Assembly: GCA_018857735.1 (NCBI GenBank)
Contig: JABMCL010003107.1
Location: forward strand, 124,001 to 188,000
Direction: 5' to 3'
Source: Alviniconcha marisindica
Lineage: Eukaryota > Mollusca > Gastropoda > Provannidae
Length of the DNA stretch: 64,000 nt
Shown: piece by piece, positions 54,246-64,000 of the stretch
How the letters are laid out: each line of letters starts with the position of its first letter
Position numbering within the stretch: the first letter of the stretch is position 1
Position numbers and translations under genes: made by a program
The notes under the pieces: generated by a model
The model's input: the letters and a program-made list of their open reading frames with translations, nothing else
Told to the model about the DNA's origin: nothing
Databases searched by the model: none

Positions 54246-55215
54246 CTAATATAACCAGGGCCCATACTTGCATTGATATTTGCTTGAGGAGCAAATAAAG
54301 TTAAAGGTGGATAGCCCCAAATCCTGATTAGCTAAGGAATCAATAATTCTGACTCATCTTCCACATACACAAGTCATCAGTAGGCTGAAAACAAAAACAT
54401 TGCAGTTTGTCTGTGTTTATTTTTAAATTGGGAAAGCCCCTCGTTTTAGCAGCAGTGCAACACAAGTGACATAGAAAACTTTGATACTGATTGGACACTG
54501 CATGCTGATAGTCAATTGCCAGTAGGAGTCAAAGTTCAGTTCAGACTACTGTTGCACAGTGCACAATGTTCAGTTCTGACAGCCTATATGCATGGAAATG
54601 TTTAGGAGCATCAAAAACTTCACTGAAAGTCGTGAAAAACAAAATGTTTCAGCAGGTGAACCTGGGGCATAATTAGTTCTGCTTACAACTAGTAACCTAT
54701 TTGTTACATACTTTTTTCAACAGAACAGAGAATCATTGATAATCTTTCCTGTCATGGAAAAACTGATTACCTGGATTGCTAGAGCATTGTGTTGTCAAAC
54801 AGCAAATATTCATTTCTTTTGCATCATAGTAACAGTGTCAGTTCATCAAAATGTGAGAAGCATATCCAGATTGTGGCAGAGGTGTAAGTGAGCCAGTGAC
54901 CCCTTCCTATTCAAGATGTTCTTGTCCCTCTCTTCATTGTCTGTGTTATTATGCATCTTAATTGCTTGAACATTTTGTAGTCTTCAGTGGTATGTGGTAC
55001 ATACAAGTGTGTGTTTTGTCCTCTGTAGTAGTCTGTCAGTAAAGGCAGCATCCCATAGCCACCATTTTTATGTAGCGTTCAGGCTGTGTAACTGTGGAAA
55101 ATGAGTCTGTAACTTGCGATTAGGTGGCCAAATAGTCCTATTTTTTCACTTCCATCATCATTTAAAAGATGAACACAATTAGGGGAGATATTTGCTCATT
55201 ATGCATGTGGGCCTG
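54245..55215 (+). repeat. Long diverged direct repeat, copy 2
   Basis: Counterpart of 44060-45850 without the inserted GATCCAAACACA units. It directly follows the AAGGTCA array. Confidence 0.75.
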
Positions 55216-56565
55216 GACCTGTCACCAGACCTAATGCAAAGGAAATGGGCAGAGAGAGAAAGTATATATATATGTACCGACAATAACTGACTTTCAGTGT
55301 CTAGGCATACAGTGGTGATATTTTGTGACCCTATAAATACTTCAGTGGCCTGTTCTTGAAGATCACAGTGGCATCAATTAAAGCAATGAAGGGCGAGATT
55401 TTGGTTCTTATCAGATCAAGTTAAAATTTCATGGATCAGGTGTATTGTGCTGCTTTTTACTTTGATGTTTTTTCAAGGGAAATATTATTAAGTGGTTATT
55501 CATGAGAGGTAATTTCAACAGAATCTGTTTAAGCAATGTTTTTAGACTTTGCATGATCATAACTTTACCCATGTTTACCAAATGTGATGACCTTGACCTT
55601 CCTTCAGAATGATAAAGGTTACAAAAAAAAGAGGTCAAAACCACAAGCTTCATTTTTTTCACTAAGTTCTTGTCTGATCTAGTGTCATTTTAATGCTTAC
55701 ATTCACAAAAAGTGAATGACTTTGTGTGTATTTAAGGAAGACAGCTGACATGTTTCTGAGCTGCAGTTACTGCATGTTACATTAACCTTAGCTTTAATCT
55801 CTCTCTCAGAAATTGTTTAAGTGAGATCTTTGAATCTTTGCATCTTTGCTCAATCACAACAAGAGATATGAAACTGGAGGTTATGTTGTCTGTGCAAGTT
55901 CTTATCCAGTTGGGTTTGAATTTTGTATAATTATATATATGAACATAAACATGCTGTAAGTTACTTTTGTTTTTATGGGAGGTAATGACAAATCTTTAAA
56001 CTTTACTTTTTGGGGGATTTTGTTTGTTTGTTTTTTGTAGTTTTGTTGTTGTTGTTGTTGTGTGTGTGTGTGTGTGTGGGATGACTGTATCTTTAAACTG
56101 TATGGTGATAAGCTCCATCAAATTTAATGCGTTCATACAATCGGTTCATGCATTACAATCAGTTCTTTATGACAAAAACTTGAATACAGTTGAAGTTGAA
56201 ATTTAAAAAACACACATAATAAGAGCATATATGTGAGTAATTATACATGATTACAAGCGACAACAATAATGATGCCTGTTATGCATGATAATTCTGCAGC
56301 AGCTAAACTTCAATCCAACGTCTCTGAAATCCACCACATATACTATCACTGTCCTGTCATCACTACTACCCACTGAAAGATTGAACCTAACCTCTGACTG
56401 TTGTTGACAAGGGGGGAAGTAATGGGGTAGTACGCTATTTGAATGTGGCCTGCTGATGTTGTAAGAAAGGGGAAAGGTGATGAAAGAAGCAGGGGCAGGG
56501 TGCGATGTGCACATGACCGAAGCAGCGACTGCTGAAGAAAGGGGAGGGTGAATGGTAATTACTAC
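55216..56565. other. Intergenic DNA
   Basis: No gene or repeat family recognised. GTTGTT and GT simple repeats lie at 56042-56078. Confidence 0.5.
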
Positions 56566-57394
56566 ATATGGGTCATTCTCCTGAAAACTGGAACAAAGAG
56601 GGTGCCACTTTGCTGATGAAATAAAAATCTAATTAAAACATGAAACCTTTTAAACTACCACTATATTTCTGATGTAATGTGTTTGGAGAAATAAGGGAAA
56701 TGCCACAATGGGTGAATGCATCATTATTTCTTGTGCTGTGAGTCTTTTCTGGTAAAAATCACGACATTTTCATGGCCACCATTTCTGATATGGATAAGAG
56801 AAGGTCGCAGATACTTCCTTGGAATCATTCATGATTGAATAAAAACAGGTTTCATGAGAAAGAAGGAGGCTAGTTCTTACATACAAATGGTATTGATTGT
56901 GTGTTGCTTGCTACTAACAGCTCCAAACAAAGGAAAAATAATCGCTGTCTTGCACGTTACTGATGGTGTCTTCTGAGTGTGTATCACAATATTGTGACTT
57001 GTTCACAACAGAAACTAAAGAACTTTCTTTTTTTCACATGCTTGGTAGATAACTGCATTTCACCTTCCTTTTAATGCTTGTTTAATGACATGAGTGTAGA
57101 TGCGAAACAAATTACAGTCATTTCTTCAGGTGTCGTGGTGTCTTAAAATGGTGTAACATGCGAGCACACAAAAGAATTATTTCTGTTAGTACCACTGACT
57201 TTTGACCTAGTACCATTGACTTTTGACCTACCGTAATGTACGAGTCCACATCAGCTGACTTACGGCAGCAACATTTGACCTCTTTTTGTGCTGTGTGTGG
57301 TGTATTATTTTACTACAAAAGGGAAAGCACTGTGGTGTCTTCAGGGGTGAGGGATGTAACGCATGTGACACATATTTGTTCCCACTCAGCTGAG

Positions 57395-57735
57395 TGTATG
57401 CTACCTTTTGTAACCATCCTTGGTATTGTGGTGCACCACCATGAGCCAGAATGTTATGCGAAAAAATGGGATTCTATCCTCAAGGTCAAGGTCACAATGC
57501 AGAGAGGGCTTATATAATCAAAATGTGACAGTTTCTACTAGATCTTTTATTAGTTCTAAACCAGTGAGTCTTTTGCAACCAAACTCAATTTGATGATAGA
57601 TCATCATAAGCAAAGAAGTGTCCAGTGAAAATATTGGATTGCTGTGTTCAAGGTCAGTGTCACAGCCAAGCTTAAAGTTGCAATCCAAATTAGTTTGATG
57701 GTACTTCATCACAAGACAGGGTAAGACACTGTGAA
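57395..57735 (+). repeat. AAGGTCA-type repeat, copy 8, inside element C
   Basis: CCTTTTGTAACCATCCTTGG, TGTGGTGCACCACCATGAG, CTCAAGGTCAAGGTCACAAT, TATATAATCAAAATGTGACA and a second monomer TTGCAACCAAACTCAATTTG / GATCATCATAAGC. Confidence 0.75.
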
Positions 57736-58086
57736 AAGATTTTCCTGCTTTTACATAGGGTTTGAGACAGAGAATATGGCTTGGGGGACTAGATTGCTGC
57801 CACTCTTGACTATCCCGATATCTAAAGCAGGGGTCAATACCGGTTCCAATCAAAAAAATGTGGAAAGAACATTGCTTTTGTAAAGAATATACATGTTTAT
57901 TAAGTTTTTGGTCAATGGTTCAGGTGTGTGATTCTTATATTCTTTTGTACTTGTGATGATGTCTACATAACATGTGAGACAGATTACTAATTAAGTGCGA
58001 TTGGTTAACTTTAGAAAGCAAGAAACAAATATCACTCTGACATGTATATTTATATATAAAGTTTGGACCAAGTTAGTGCAATGCAC

Positions 58087-58113
58087 CCCCCCCCCCCCCC
58101 CCCCCCCCCCCCC
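58087..58113 (+). repeat. Poly-C tract (27 C)
   Basis: Uninterrupted C run within element C. Confidence 0.9.
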
Positions 58114-58546
58114 AAATTACTTTGGAAAAAATAAAAATAAGGAAAAGAAATGTGTAATTTATTTCGTGCATGTCTGGACTTGGAAGAAGAAATTTTAGAC
58201 CAAAATTGTTAAAGAGGCAAGCAAAAAACAAAAAAAATTCAAAAGTGACAGATATTCCTCTATTAATTAGGAAATATTGTATAATAAGGCAAGAGTCAAA
58301 CTGGCCACTGAGCCGACTCTGTTCATGCATTTCTGATGTCTTCTGTAACACACGAGACTCTGACCTATGATGTATCATAATGCACAATTAACCAAGTTCC
58401 TGTCACCCTGTCAATTTATGTCTTATATTTATGTACACAAGAGATGTCGAGCTTTCATCTCCAAATAATAACATTAAAAATTCACACCTTGAATTTTTAT
58501 CCTCTGTGTCACAGTTCTGACCAGTTTTCAGGAGAATGACCCATAT

Positions 58547-59355
58547 ATCAAATGACACAGCAAAAGAGAGAAGGCTAAGAGGTCACAAGACAAAGACTGA
58601 AGTTGAGCGTGTTAGGTAAATATGGCAGGACTGATTGCTGGGGCCGTTTGAAGTCCGCTTGTGTGGCTGTCCGCACTGTGCTTGGCTCCCCTCCCCCGCC
58701 CACCCCCAACCACCCCATGCGGGGTACTGTGATGCAACTTCAAAGGTAACCATCAAGCTCAATAATCTGCTCTAGTCTGCTTGTTCTATTTCATATTAGC
58801 CAATATGACCCCCCTTCTCTCCGCTCCTTAGCTGACTTCCATTAATGTGTGTCTCAGTCATAAATAAATTTAAAAAGGGGGGAGAAGAAAAAGAGGTCAT
58901 TTTTTCATGGTTATGACCATCTTGTTTAACATTAGAAGCACACAGATTTTTCTGTTGGAATACATTGATGTATATTATTTTCATACATGGTATAAGTCTG
59001 GACAAAAGCAAAGTTTATTCAGTATTTTAAGTCTGCAAGGTAATATTAAAAGCAAAGTTTATTAAAGCATCATTATGAGAGAAGACAGACACTGAACCCA
59101 GCCTGCATTAGTTGCCGAGTCATTCATACTTTTTATTTGTGCTTCACAATTTTATGCCTCTTTCAGAAGTTTTGGCCAACCGTAGATAGTCATTCTAATG
59201 TGTATCTGCCTAGATAACTGAGTCATTTTTTTGTTTGTTTACCAAGTCCTCGAGCAAAAAGTGCCCATATGTCATCATCACTGGGTGAGACTTTTCTGTG
59301 TTTGTTTATCTTGATGTGATTTTCACAGTTTGGTCACTGGGATAGCCAATAATTA

Positions 59356-59401
<46 letters not shown>

Positions 59402-59813
59402 TCTTGTGTACATGCCATGAAAGAATTTGATTACAGCATTCATAATTGACATTGTAATATCACACGATTTGTTGTGTCTGGAGATCTGTGTGGTGATTTG
59501 AATGCACATAGAGGAAACCAGATATGTGTCTGTTATAAAAGAAGTGTGTTTTATAAAAATGTGCTGTAAAGTTAGAAAAGTTGTGTGCAATGAATTGCAA
59601 ATGTGTTTGTACAGTTCACTACCATTCGAGATTATGGATGCTGTGTGCATGCATACTTTCACAGATGGAGATCTGTCACACTGTGCCAACACTGTCTTCA
59701 TGTAGGTGCACCTTGACATGTTTATTACCCCGTCAACTAACCCAGCTTTTGAATGTATGCTTTTTGTTCATTGTATTGTTAAAAGCAAGTAAGTTTATTT
59801 TGTGTATGGTATT
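58547..59813. other. Intergenic DNA
   Basis: A (CT)n array lies at 59358-59398. No gene recognised. Confidence 0.5.
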
Positions 59814-60262
59814 TAGGTAAAACCCCTGACAAACTGCCACCTTAGAGATCAATCAAAAGTGAAAATAACTAGGGGTGGTCTTTGGTGAGGGGTTTGCCAA
59901 CTTTGATCCACTTTCGCTGCATTCAGTACGTACATCATCTGTACAAGTATGGTAATTGATTATGGCAATAAAGATTTAAAGTTTTTTTTTTAAAGTTTTA
60001 TTTTACTTGTTTACCATAATCAAATAATGTTCAGACTATAAAGTGATGCTTCCACTTTGACTTTCATAAACATGTGTTACAAACAAAAACAGAGTACCCT
60101 GGCTAACTGAGCTCTCCTGCAATAGGGCAGACAAACCATACTGCTTGCAGATATGGGTTTTGCAATGATCACAAGCCATACTGCATGCCTGTAGTAGTAT
60201 TTTCTGTTGTGCAAAATGCAATGCTGAACAAAAGCAAAGTGCTGGTGAGAAGTGAAAAAAAG
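59814..60262 (+). repeat. Dispersed repeat paired with 23249-24140
   Basis: Shorter member of the pair described at 23249. The right part TTTTGCAATGATCACAAGCC, ATGCCTGTAGTAGTA and CTGTTGTGCAAAA matches 24028-24085. Confidence 0.45.
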
Positions 60263-60289
60263 AACCTCGTTCAAAAAAGTTATGAAAGT

Positions 60290-60437
60290 AATGATGGCCT
60301 CATTTTCACTGAGATGAGATGGTGGCAGTCACAAAACCTGTTCCATAGGGAAAGCACAGCAAGGAGCCACCCATCACACTCCTTATTCCATGACATCCAG
60401 GAGGCAGTCACCATGCACACCCAGGTTCCATTGCACC
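60290..60437 (+). CDS. Candidate exon of an unidentified gene or pseudogene
   Basis: Open + frame reading MRWWQSQNLFHREST, then ARSHPSHSLFHDIQEAVTMH and TQVPLHLLQ, ending at a CAG/GTGCTG donor-like site at 60437. Base composition is GC-richer than its neighbours, and the residues look coding rather than like translated AT-rich DNA. I do not recognise the family. An acceptor-like TTTTCACTGAG lies at about 60303-60313. It may belong with 61640-62160. Confidence 0.3.
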
Positions 60438-60484
60438 TACTTCAGGTGCTGTAAGTTAAGATCAAAAACTCAACAAGATGATTG

Positions 60485-60830
60485 TCCTTTGTCTTCTTTA
60501 GATGGTGAACCTTTTGTATCCAAGCTTGTTAGGATTGTAAGCTAAGTGAGTAGTAAAATTTCATTAACAAACTTGCAGTCCATTTTTTCCCGTCAAGGCT
60601 GTAACAACTGAGACTGTTTAGACTTACTAAGTCTCAAAGAATATGTATGTTTTATATCTTCTGAACTGTTTTGAGAAAAACATCTTATAAAAAACATGCA
60701 TTGCTTCATCACTGGGTTTGGATTTTTAGAAATGACTTCATTCTATCTTTTAAATTGTTTTAAACCTATTCGTCTGAAACTTGATATTGTGGTGTATTAT
60801 TGCAAAAGAATGATGGAGAAATGTTTGCAA
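60485..60830 (+). repeat. AAGGTCA-type repeat, copy 9 (worn)
   Basis: GGTGAACCTTTTGTATCCAA, ATCTTCTGAACTGTTTTGAG and CTGAAACTTGATATTGTGGT keep the family order; the GGTCAAGGTCA block is degraded. Confidence 0.45.
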
Positions 60831-60950
60831 GGTTCACTGGGTTGCCTGCAGTTAGGTGACTGCTGGGCTGGAAATTGAAAAGTATACACAAACAAGGCTC
60901 CTCCTGTATTACAGAAGACAGAAACTGGGTATTCCGGGTAGAACCCTTCA

Positions 60951-60984
60951 TCACACACACACACACGTATGCATACATGCACAC

Positions 60985-61024
<40 letters not shown>
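60951..61024 (+). repeat. (CA)n microsatellite
   Basis: CA array with a few GT/GC steps, about 74 bases. Confidence 0.9.
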
Positions 61025-61027
<3 letters not shown>

Positions 61028-61639
61028 CCCAGAATACAGAATTTTTATTTATAAATAACAGAAATTTCACACATGTTGCTGAGACTGCACACACAACAAT
61101 GAAGCTATCAGACTCAAAGGGAGGAAACAAGTGGAAATGAAAGTCCAGGAAGGATGACATGAAGGGGTTAGATAGATAGTTGGACAGTTCTTGGACTTCA
61201 GTGGAGTCCAAGACTTAAGGGTCACCTCAGAAGTGGTAAACATCAAACAACATTCAGAATTATAAAACAGGCCACTGGTCTTTTGGTCTTTTTTGTGCAA
61301 GTGTTGTTACTGCACTGATTATTTTACTTCTCTGATCAATGCATTAAGTACCAAGAGAAACCAACATGATAAATACTCAAAACATAACATCCATTTAATT
61401 GCAAATCTGAAACAGGGAAATGTGAAGCTTCTGATGTCAGATGCTTTTGTGACCAATCAGTCAACACTGTATTTTTTAGCCTAAAACTAGAAATGGACTA
61501 CTATAAATATCTAGCAGGACATGCTCGTGCACACAACGCTAAAAAAAAAACAGTTTTTGTTATGATCTTTTATGTAACAATGACAAAAATGCAAGTTATG
61601 ACTGATTTAGGGGTTGCTCTTCTTTAAATTTAAGCTAAC

Positions 61640-62340
61640 AATAACACACATGATGTACTCCTGCTTCCGAGTTCAAGCACTACACAAACACACTCTCACA
61701 CTAGAGTCCATCTACACAACTCGCACATCAGACCAGAACTCTCCCAGCACAGGTCCTGAATCATACACAGCATTGACGACACGCAAGACAGTACTGTCCT
61801 TAAGCACTGACATTGTTCTCACGAAGTGGTCTGTGATCACCTTTGCCCCCTGAGAACAATTACATTGGAGGGGAAGTCCTGGGTCCTCCTGACTGGCAGA
61901 TGCCTGTCTAGCGTCTGAACAGTGATGGCTGTTGCTCGTCCATACCTGACCTAGCCCATGTTCCTGACATCCTCTTGGCACCAGTCCTCAACTGTGCAAC
62001 CTCTCTTGGCTTGGTGAAGATTAGGGATTTCTACTACTGGCAACGAACCCTCAGTGACATCTTAGTCCGAACATTCCAGTCTGTCGTCTTTTTGGCAAAT
62101 GCCAAGATATTTGTCTTCAGTGAGCGATCTCAGCTCTGTCAGTTAGAGTCAAGTCAGTGAACCATCAACGAGATTCACGTGATTCTGTATTTACACGTCC
62201 CCAGTCCAGCAATTTACACACCACTAGCAAGTTTGCCTTCTTGTACTTTTCCACAGTTAAAGCTCAGACCCAAAAGAAATGCAGCTTACATTCATGTGAT
62301 GAATGCGTTTCATCACAACCTCACTGTCATGATCCAGGTG
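61640..62340 (+). pseudogene. Coding-like, GC-richer stretch of unknown identity
   Basis: On the + strand one frame reads HKHTLTLESIYTTRTSDQNS and TGPESYTALTTRKTVLSLST to a TGA at 61852. A second frame reads AHVPDILLAPVLNCATSLGL, VKIRDFYYWQRTLSDILVRT and FQSVVFLANAKIFVFSERSQ to a TGA at 62158. The same frame resumes after it with HVPSPAIYTPLASLPSC and HHNLTVMIQ up to a CAG/GTGAAA donor-like site at 62339. The minus strand is also open for 89 codons (61981-61712). Either this is a decayed gene with a frameshift and stop, or several exons whose introns I have not placed. Confidence 0.3.
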
Positions 62341-62659
62341 AAATTTTTCACAAATGAAAATGTTAGGTTGGCTGGTTGCAGTAAAAACCATGCTGTGATT
62401 GTCTAGGACATTGCAATATAGCCACTTTGAAATTGTGCTTGATGGTAAACTTTGATCCAGTTTACATAGGCTTACCAGTTTTGGTGACTTATTGCCAGTT
62501 ATTACCAAAAGTAAAAGCAAAACTTTATAGCCATACCTCCACTTGTGTCAGAAGTATGTTGGCCTAAGTTGATCAGCAAAATGGGTAGAGATTTGATCAC
62601 TCTCTTCAAGTGTGTAAACTAAATTTAGTTGTATCAAAACACTGTAAATGTTACAAAAA

Positions 62660-62830
62660 TCTAAAACAAGAATGACTGCTAGCATTCTAAAAAAATATCA
62701 TCATTTTTCACCATTTAACTGTTGTGTCATTTTGTAGTTTGACAAAGGGGATTACCTTGAAATTTTGCAGATTCTGTTTTTGTCCTAATAAATACTGTTC
62801 TTTTGAACCTTTTATGTGTTTGGACCTTGT
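62660..62830 (-). repeat. GATCCAAACACA family, minus-strand copy
   Basis: CACCATTTAACTGTTGTGTC, GACAAAGGGGATTACC, TTCTTTTGAACCTTTTATGT and GTTTGGACC are the reverse complement of the units at 44286-44400. TGACTGCTAGCATTC just before it is shared with 14867. Confidence 0.7.
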
Positions 62831-63080
62831 CAATGTTACAGAAAAGATGGACACAATTCCCTAAGAGAGAGAGAGAGAGAAATCTATTTCATGTAAAATG
62901 ATTCTCACTTGTTTGTTGCTTAAAAAGTGCAAGATGTACTGGAACTGTGCACATGCATCCTGTCTAAATAAAATGCATTCATTTTTGCCTCACATGTATT
63001 TTGAGCTTTTGTCTTGTCCATTAATTTTTTTCAAATGATTGTTAAAGGGGACCCACAGAGAAGAAGCATCACTCTCTATA

Positions 63081-63300
63081 TAATAATAGTAATCAAATAT
63101 TTATAAAACACAAACCACTGACACAAAAAATAAGAGCTTGTTGCACTGTACAAAATTCAGATATAAATGACTTTTATGTTGAGACACCTCAAGCAGAAAA
63201 TGCAATAACAATGACTACAGTTAGTACAAGCAATTCTAATCACAAGAAGCTAAACAGAGAAGATCTACATTACATACACATGTATGTGCACACATAACAG
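63081..63300 (-). mobile_element. L2-like LINE 3' UTR, second copy
   Basis: ATATTTATAAAACACAAACC, ATAAGAGCTTGTTGCACTGT, GACACCTCAAGCAGAAAAT and TCACAAGAAGC match 2630-2800 in order and orientation. Confidence 0.7.
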
Positions 63301-63837
63301 CACATCAGTCAACTGAAGTAATCTTAAGAACAAGTTGGGGGGAGAGTGGGGACAAAAAAAGTTTTCCCCTACAGCCTTTGTGCAACTTCTACAATTTTGA
63401 AGAGAGAAAAATCAGGATTCTTTTTTCCTACAGCCCCTACAGCTATAACAAGGCATGCACATTTGTTTTTCCTACAGCTTTAATAACATTGCAGAATGTT
63501 TTTTTCCTTTGGGCGAGGCAGCCAGCCTGTTCTGTGTGAGCAGTCAGTTTGGGATATGCTTAAGGTTGTAGAGAACCTTTTAAGGCAGATTTACCCAAGC
63601 TTAAGGGGGGGAGAAAGAGAGAGAGAGAGATAAGGATAAAATTCTTTATTTACAAGGGTAATAGATATTGATAAGCATGTATGCTTTTTTACATCCAGCC
63701 CTTGCCCAAACAAGAGAGAGAGAGAAAAAAATAACTTTTGTTTAAAGCAGTGAAGCCTTTAATTTTTTTGTATTTACTAAGATCTCAGCTTGAATTGGCA
63801 TAATAATAAGAGCACAAACAGCCTAAAGCCCGTCTCT
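63301..63837. other. Intergenic DNA
   Basis: Contains (GA)n runs at 63612-63630 and 63714-63724. TTTTTCCTACAGC-type words occur four times in 63361-63480. Nothing else recognised. Confidence 0.5.
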
Positions 63838-63955
63838 TTTGGTGGGTTCAAGCTGTATTGTCCTTGAACAACTCTGTTCAATGTCTGTGATGTGCATGCC
63901 CCTATATGGACAAGATTTTGTGCTTTCTAAACACTTTTATTATTATTATTATAAT
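63838..63955 (+). mobile_element. LINE/SINE 3' end, TTATTATT-tailed, copy 3
   Basis: GGACAAGATTTTGTGCTTTC, TAAACACTTTTATTATTATT is the reverse complement of the 13551 and 28103 copies, here on the + strand. Confidence 0.6.
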
Positions 63956-64000
63956 GTTCAACCCCAAACTCCAAGCATTGGTTTGTGATATCATTTCTCC

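Larger units (their letters stand above)
56566..58546 (+). mobile_element. Element C: 2.0 kb element with 26-bp perfect TIRs
   Basis: ATATGGGTCATTCTCCTGAA then AACTGG at 56566-56591 is the exact reverse complement of 58521-58546. The flanks are AT-rich (CTAC / ATCA) and the target duplication cannot be resolved. The interior has no recognisable transposase; it contains an AAGGTCA repeat (57395-57735) and a C tract (58087-58113). Superfamily not assigned. Confidence 0.78.

Overview
This is a eukaryotic nuclear window, most likely from a marine mollusc and probably a gastropod. I infer this from small exons in long repeat-rich introns, AT-rich non-coding DNA, long (CA)n arrays, and families of tRNA-derived SINEs, L2/CR1-like LINE tails and short AAGGTCA-rich repeats of the kind I associate with gastropod genomes. 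Species cannot be fixed from sequence alone.

The only clearly intact host gene is on the + strand, about 4.0-40.8 kb. Ten consecutive exons with matching phases encode the last 383 residues of a Misshapen-type Ste20 kinase (Msn; vertebrate MAP4K4/TNIK/MINK1), covering a Ser/Gly-rich linker and the complete CNH (citron homology) domain to the stop. The kinase-domain exons lie upstream of base 1. Its introns carry a decayed partial copy of the first visible exon, a duplicated 3' splice site, and a (GT)13 tract against another acceptor.

The introns and the 23 kb downstream are mostly mobile DNA. The main content is a minus-strand Jockey/CR1-type LINE pseudogene (7.3-9.96 kb), a second LINE family (0-0.3 and 30.8-31.7 kb), L2-like LINE 3' ends, three tRNA-related SINE types, a 0.9 kb fold-back, a 700 bp TTAA-flanked MITE, a 2.0 kb element with 26 bp perfect terminal repeats (56.6-58.5 kb), and a nine-copy AAGGTCA-rich repeat whose copies all read on the + strand.

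The most interesting pair is element A (31.90-34.46 kb, inside an Msn intron) and element B (47.73-49.07 kb, downstream). Each is bounded by TTAA and imperfect terminal inverted repeats. Each has a THAP zinc-finger reading inward from the left end and, convergent to it, a short exon reading inward from the right end with the motif I-x-P-Y-Q-[F/Y]-E. Both also share GTCACRTGAC and TGACRTCA motifs upstream of the THAP frame. TTAA targets plus THAP suggest Kolobok-like transposons; the second protein resembles the N-terminus of the large invertebrate group named 'P2X7-like'. That pairing is my main proposal and is inference.

Past 40.8 kb there is a possible poly(A) site, two long diverged direct repeats (44.1-45.9 and 54.2-55.2 kb), several hairpins, and near 60.3-62.3 kb a GC-richer, coding-like stretch that I cannot identify.
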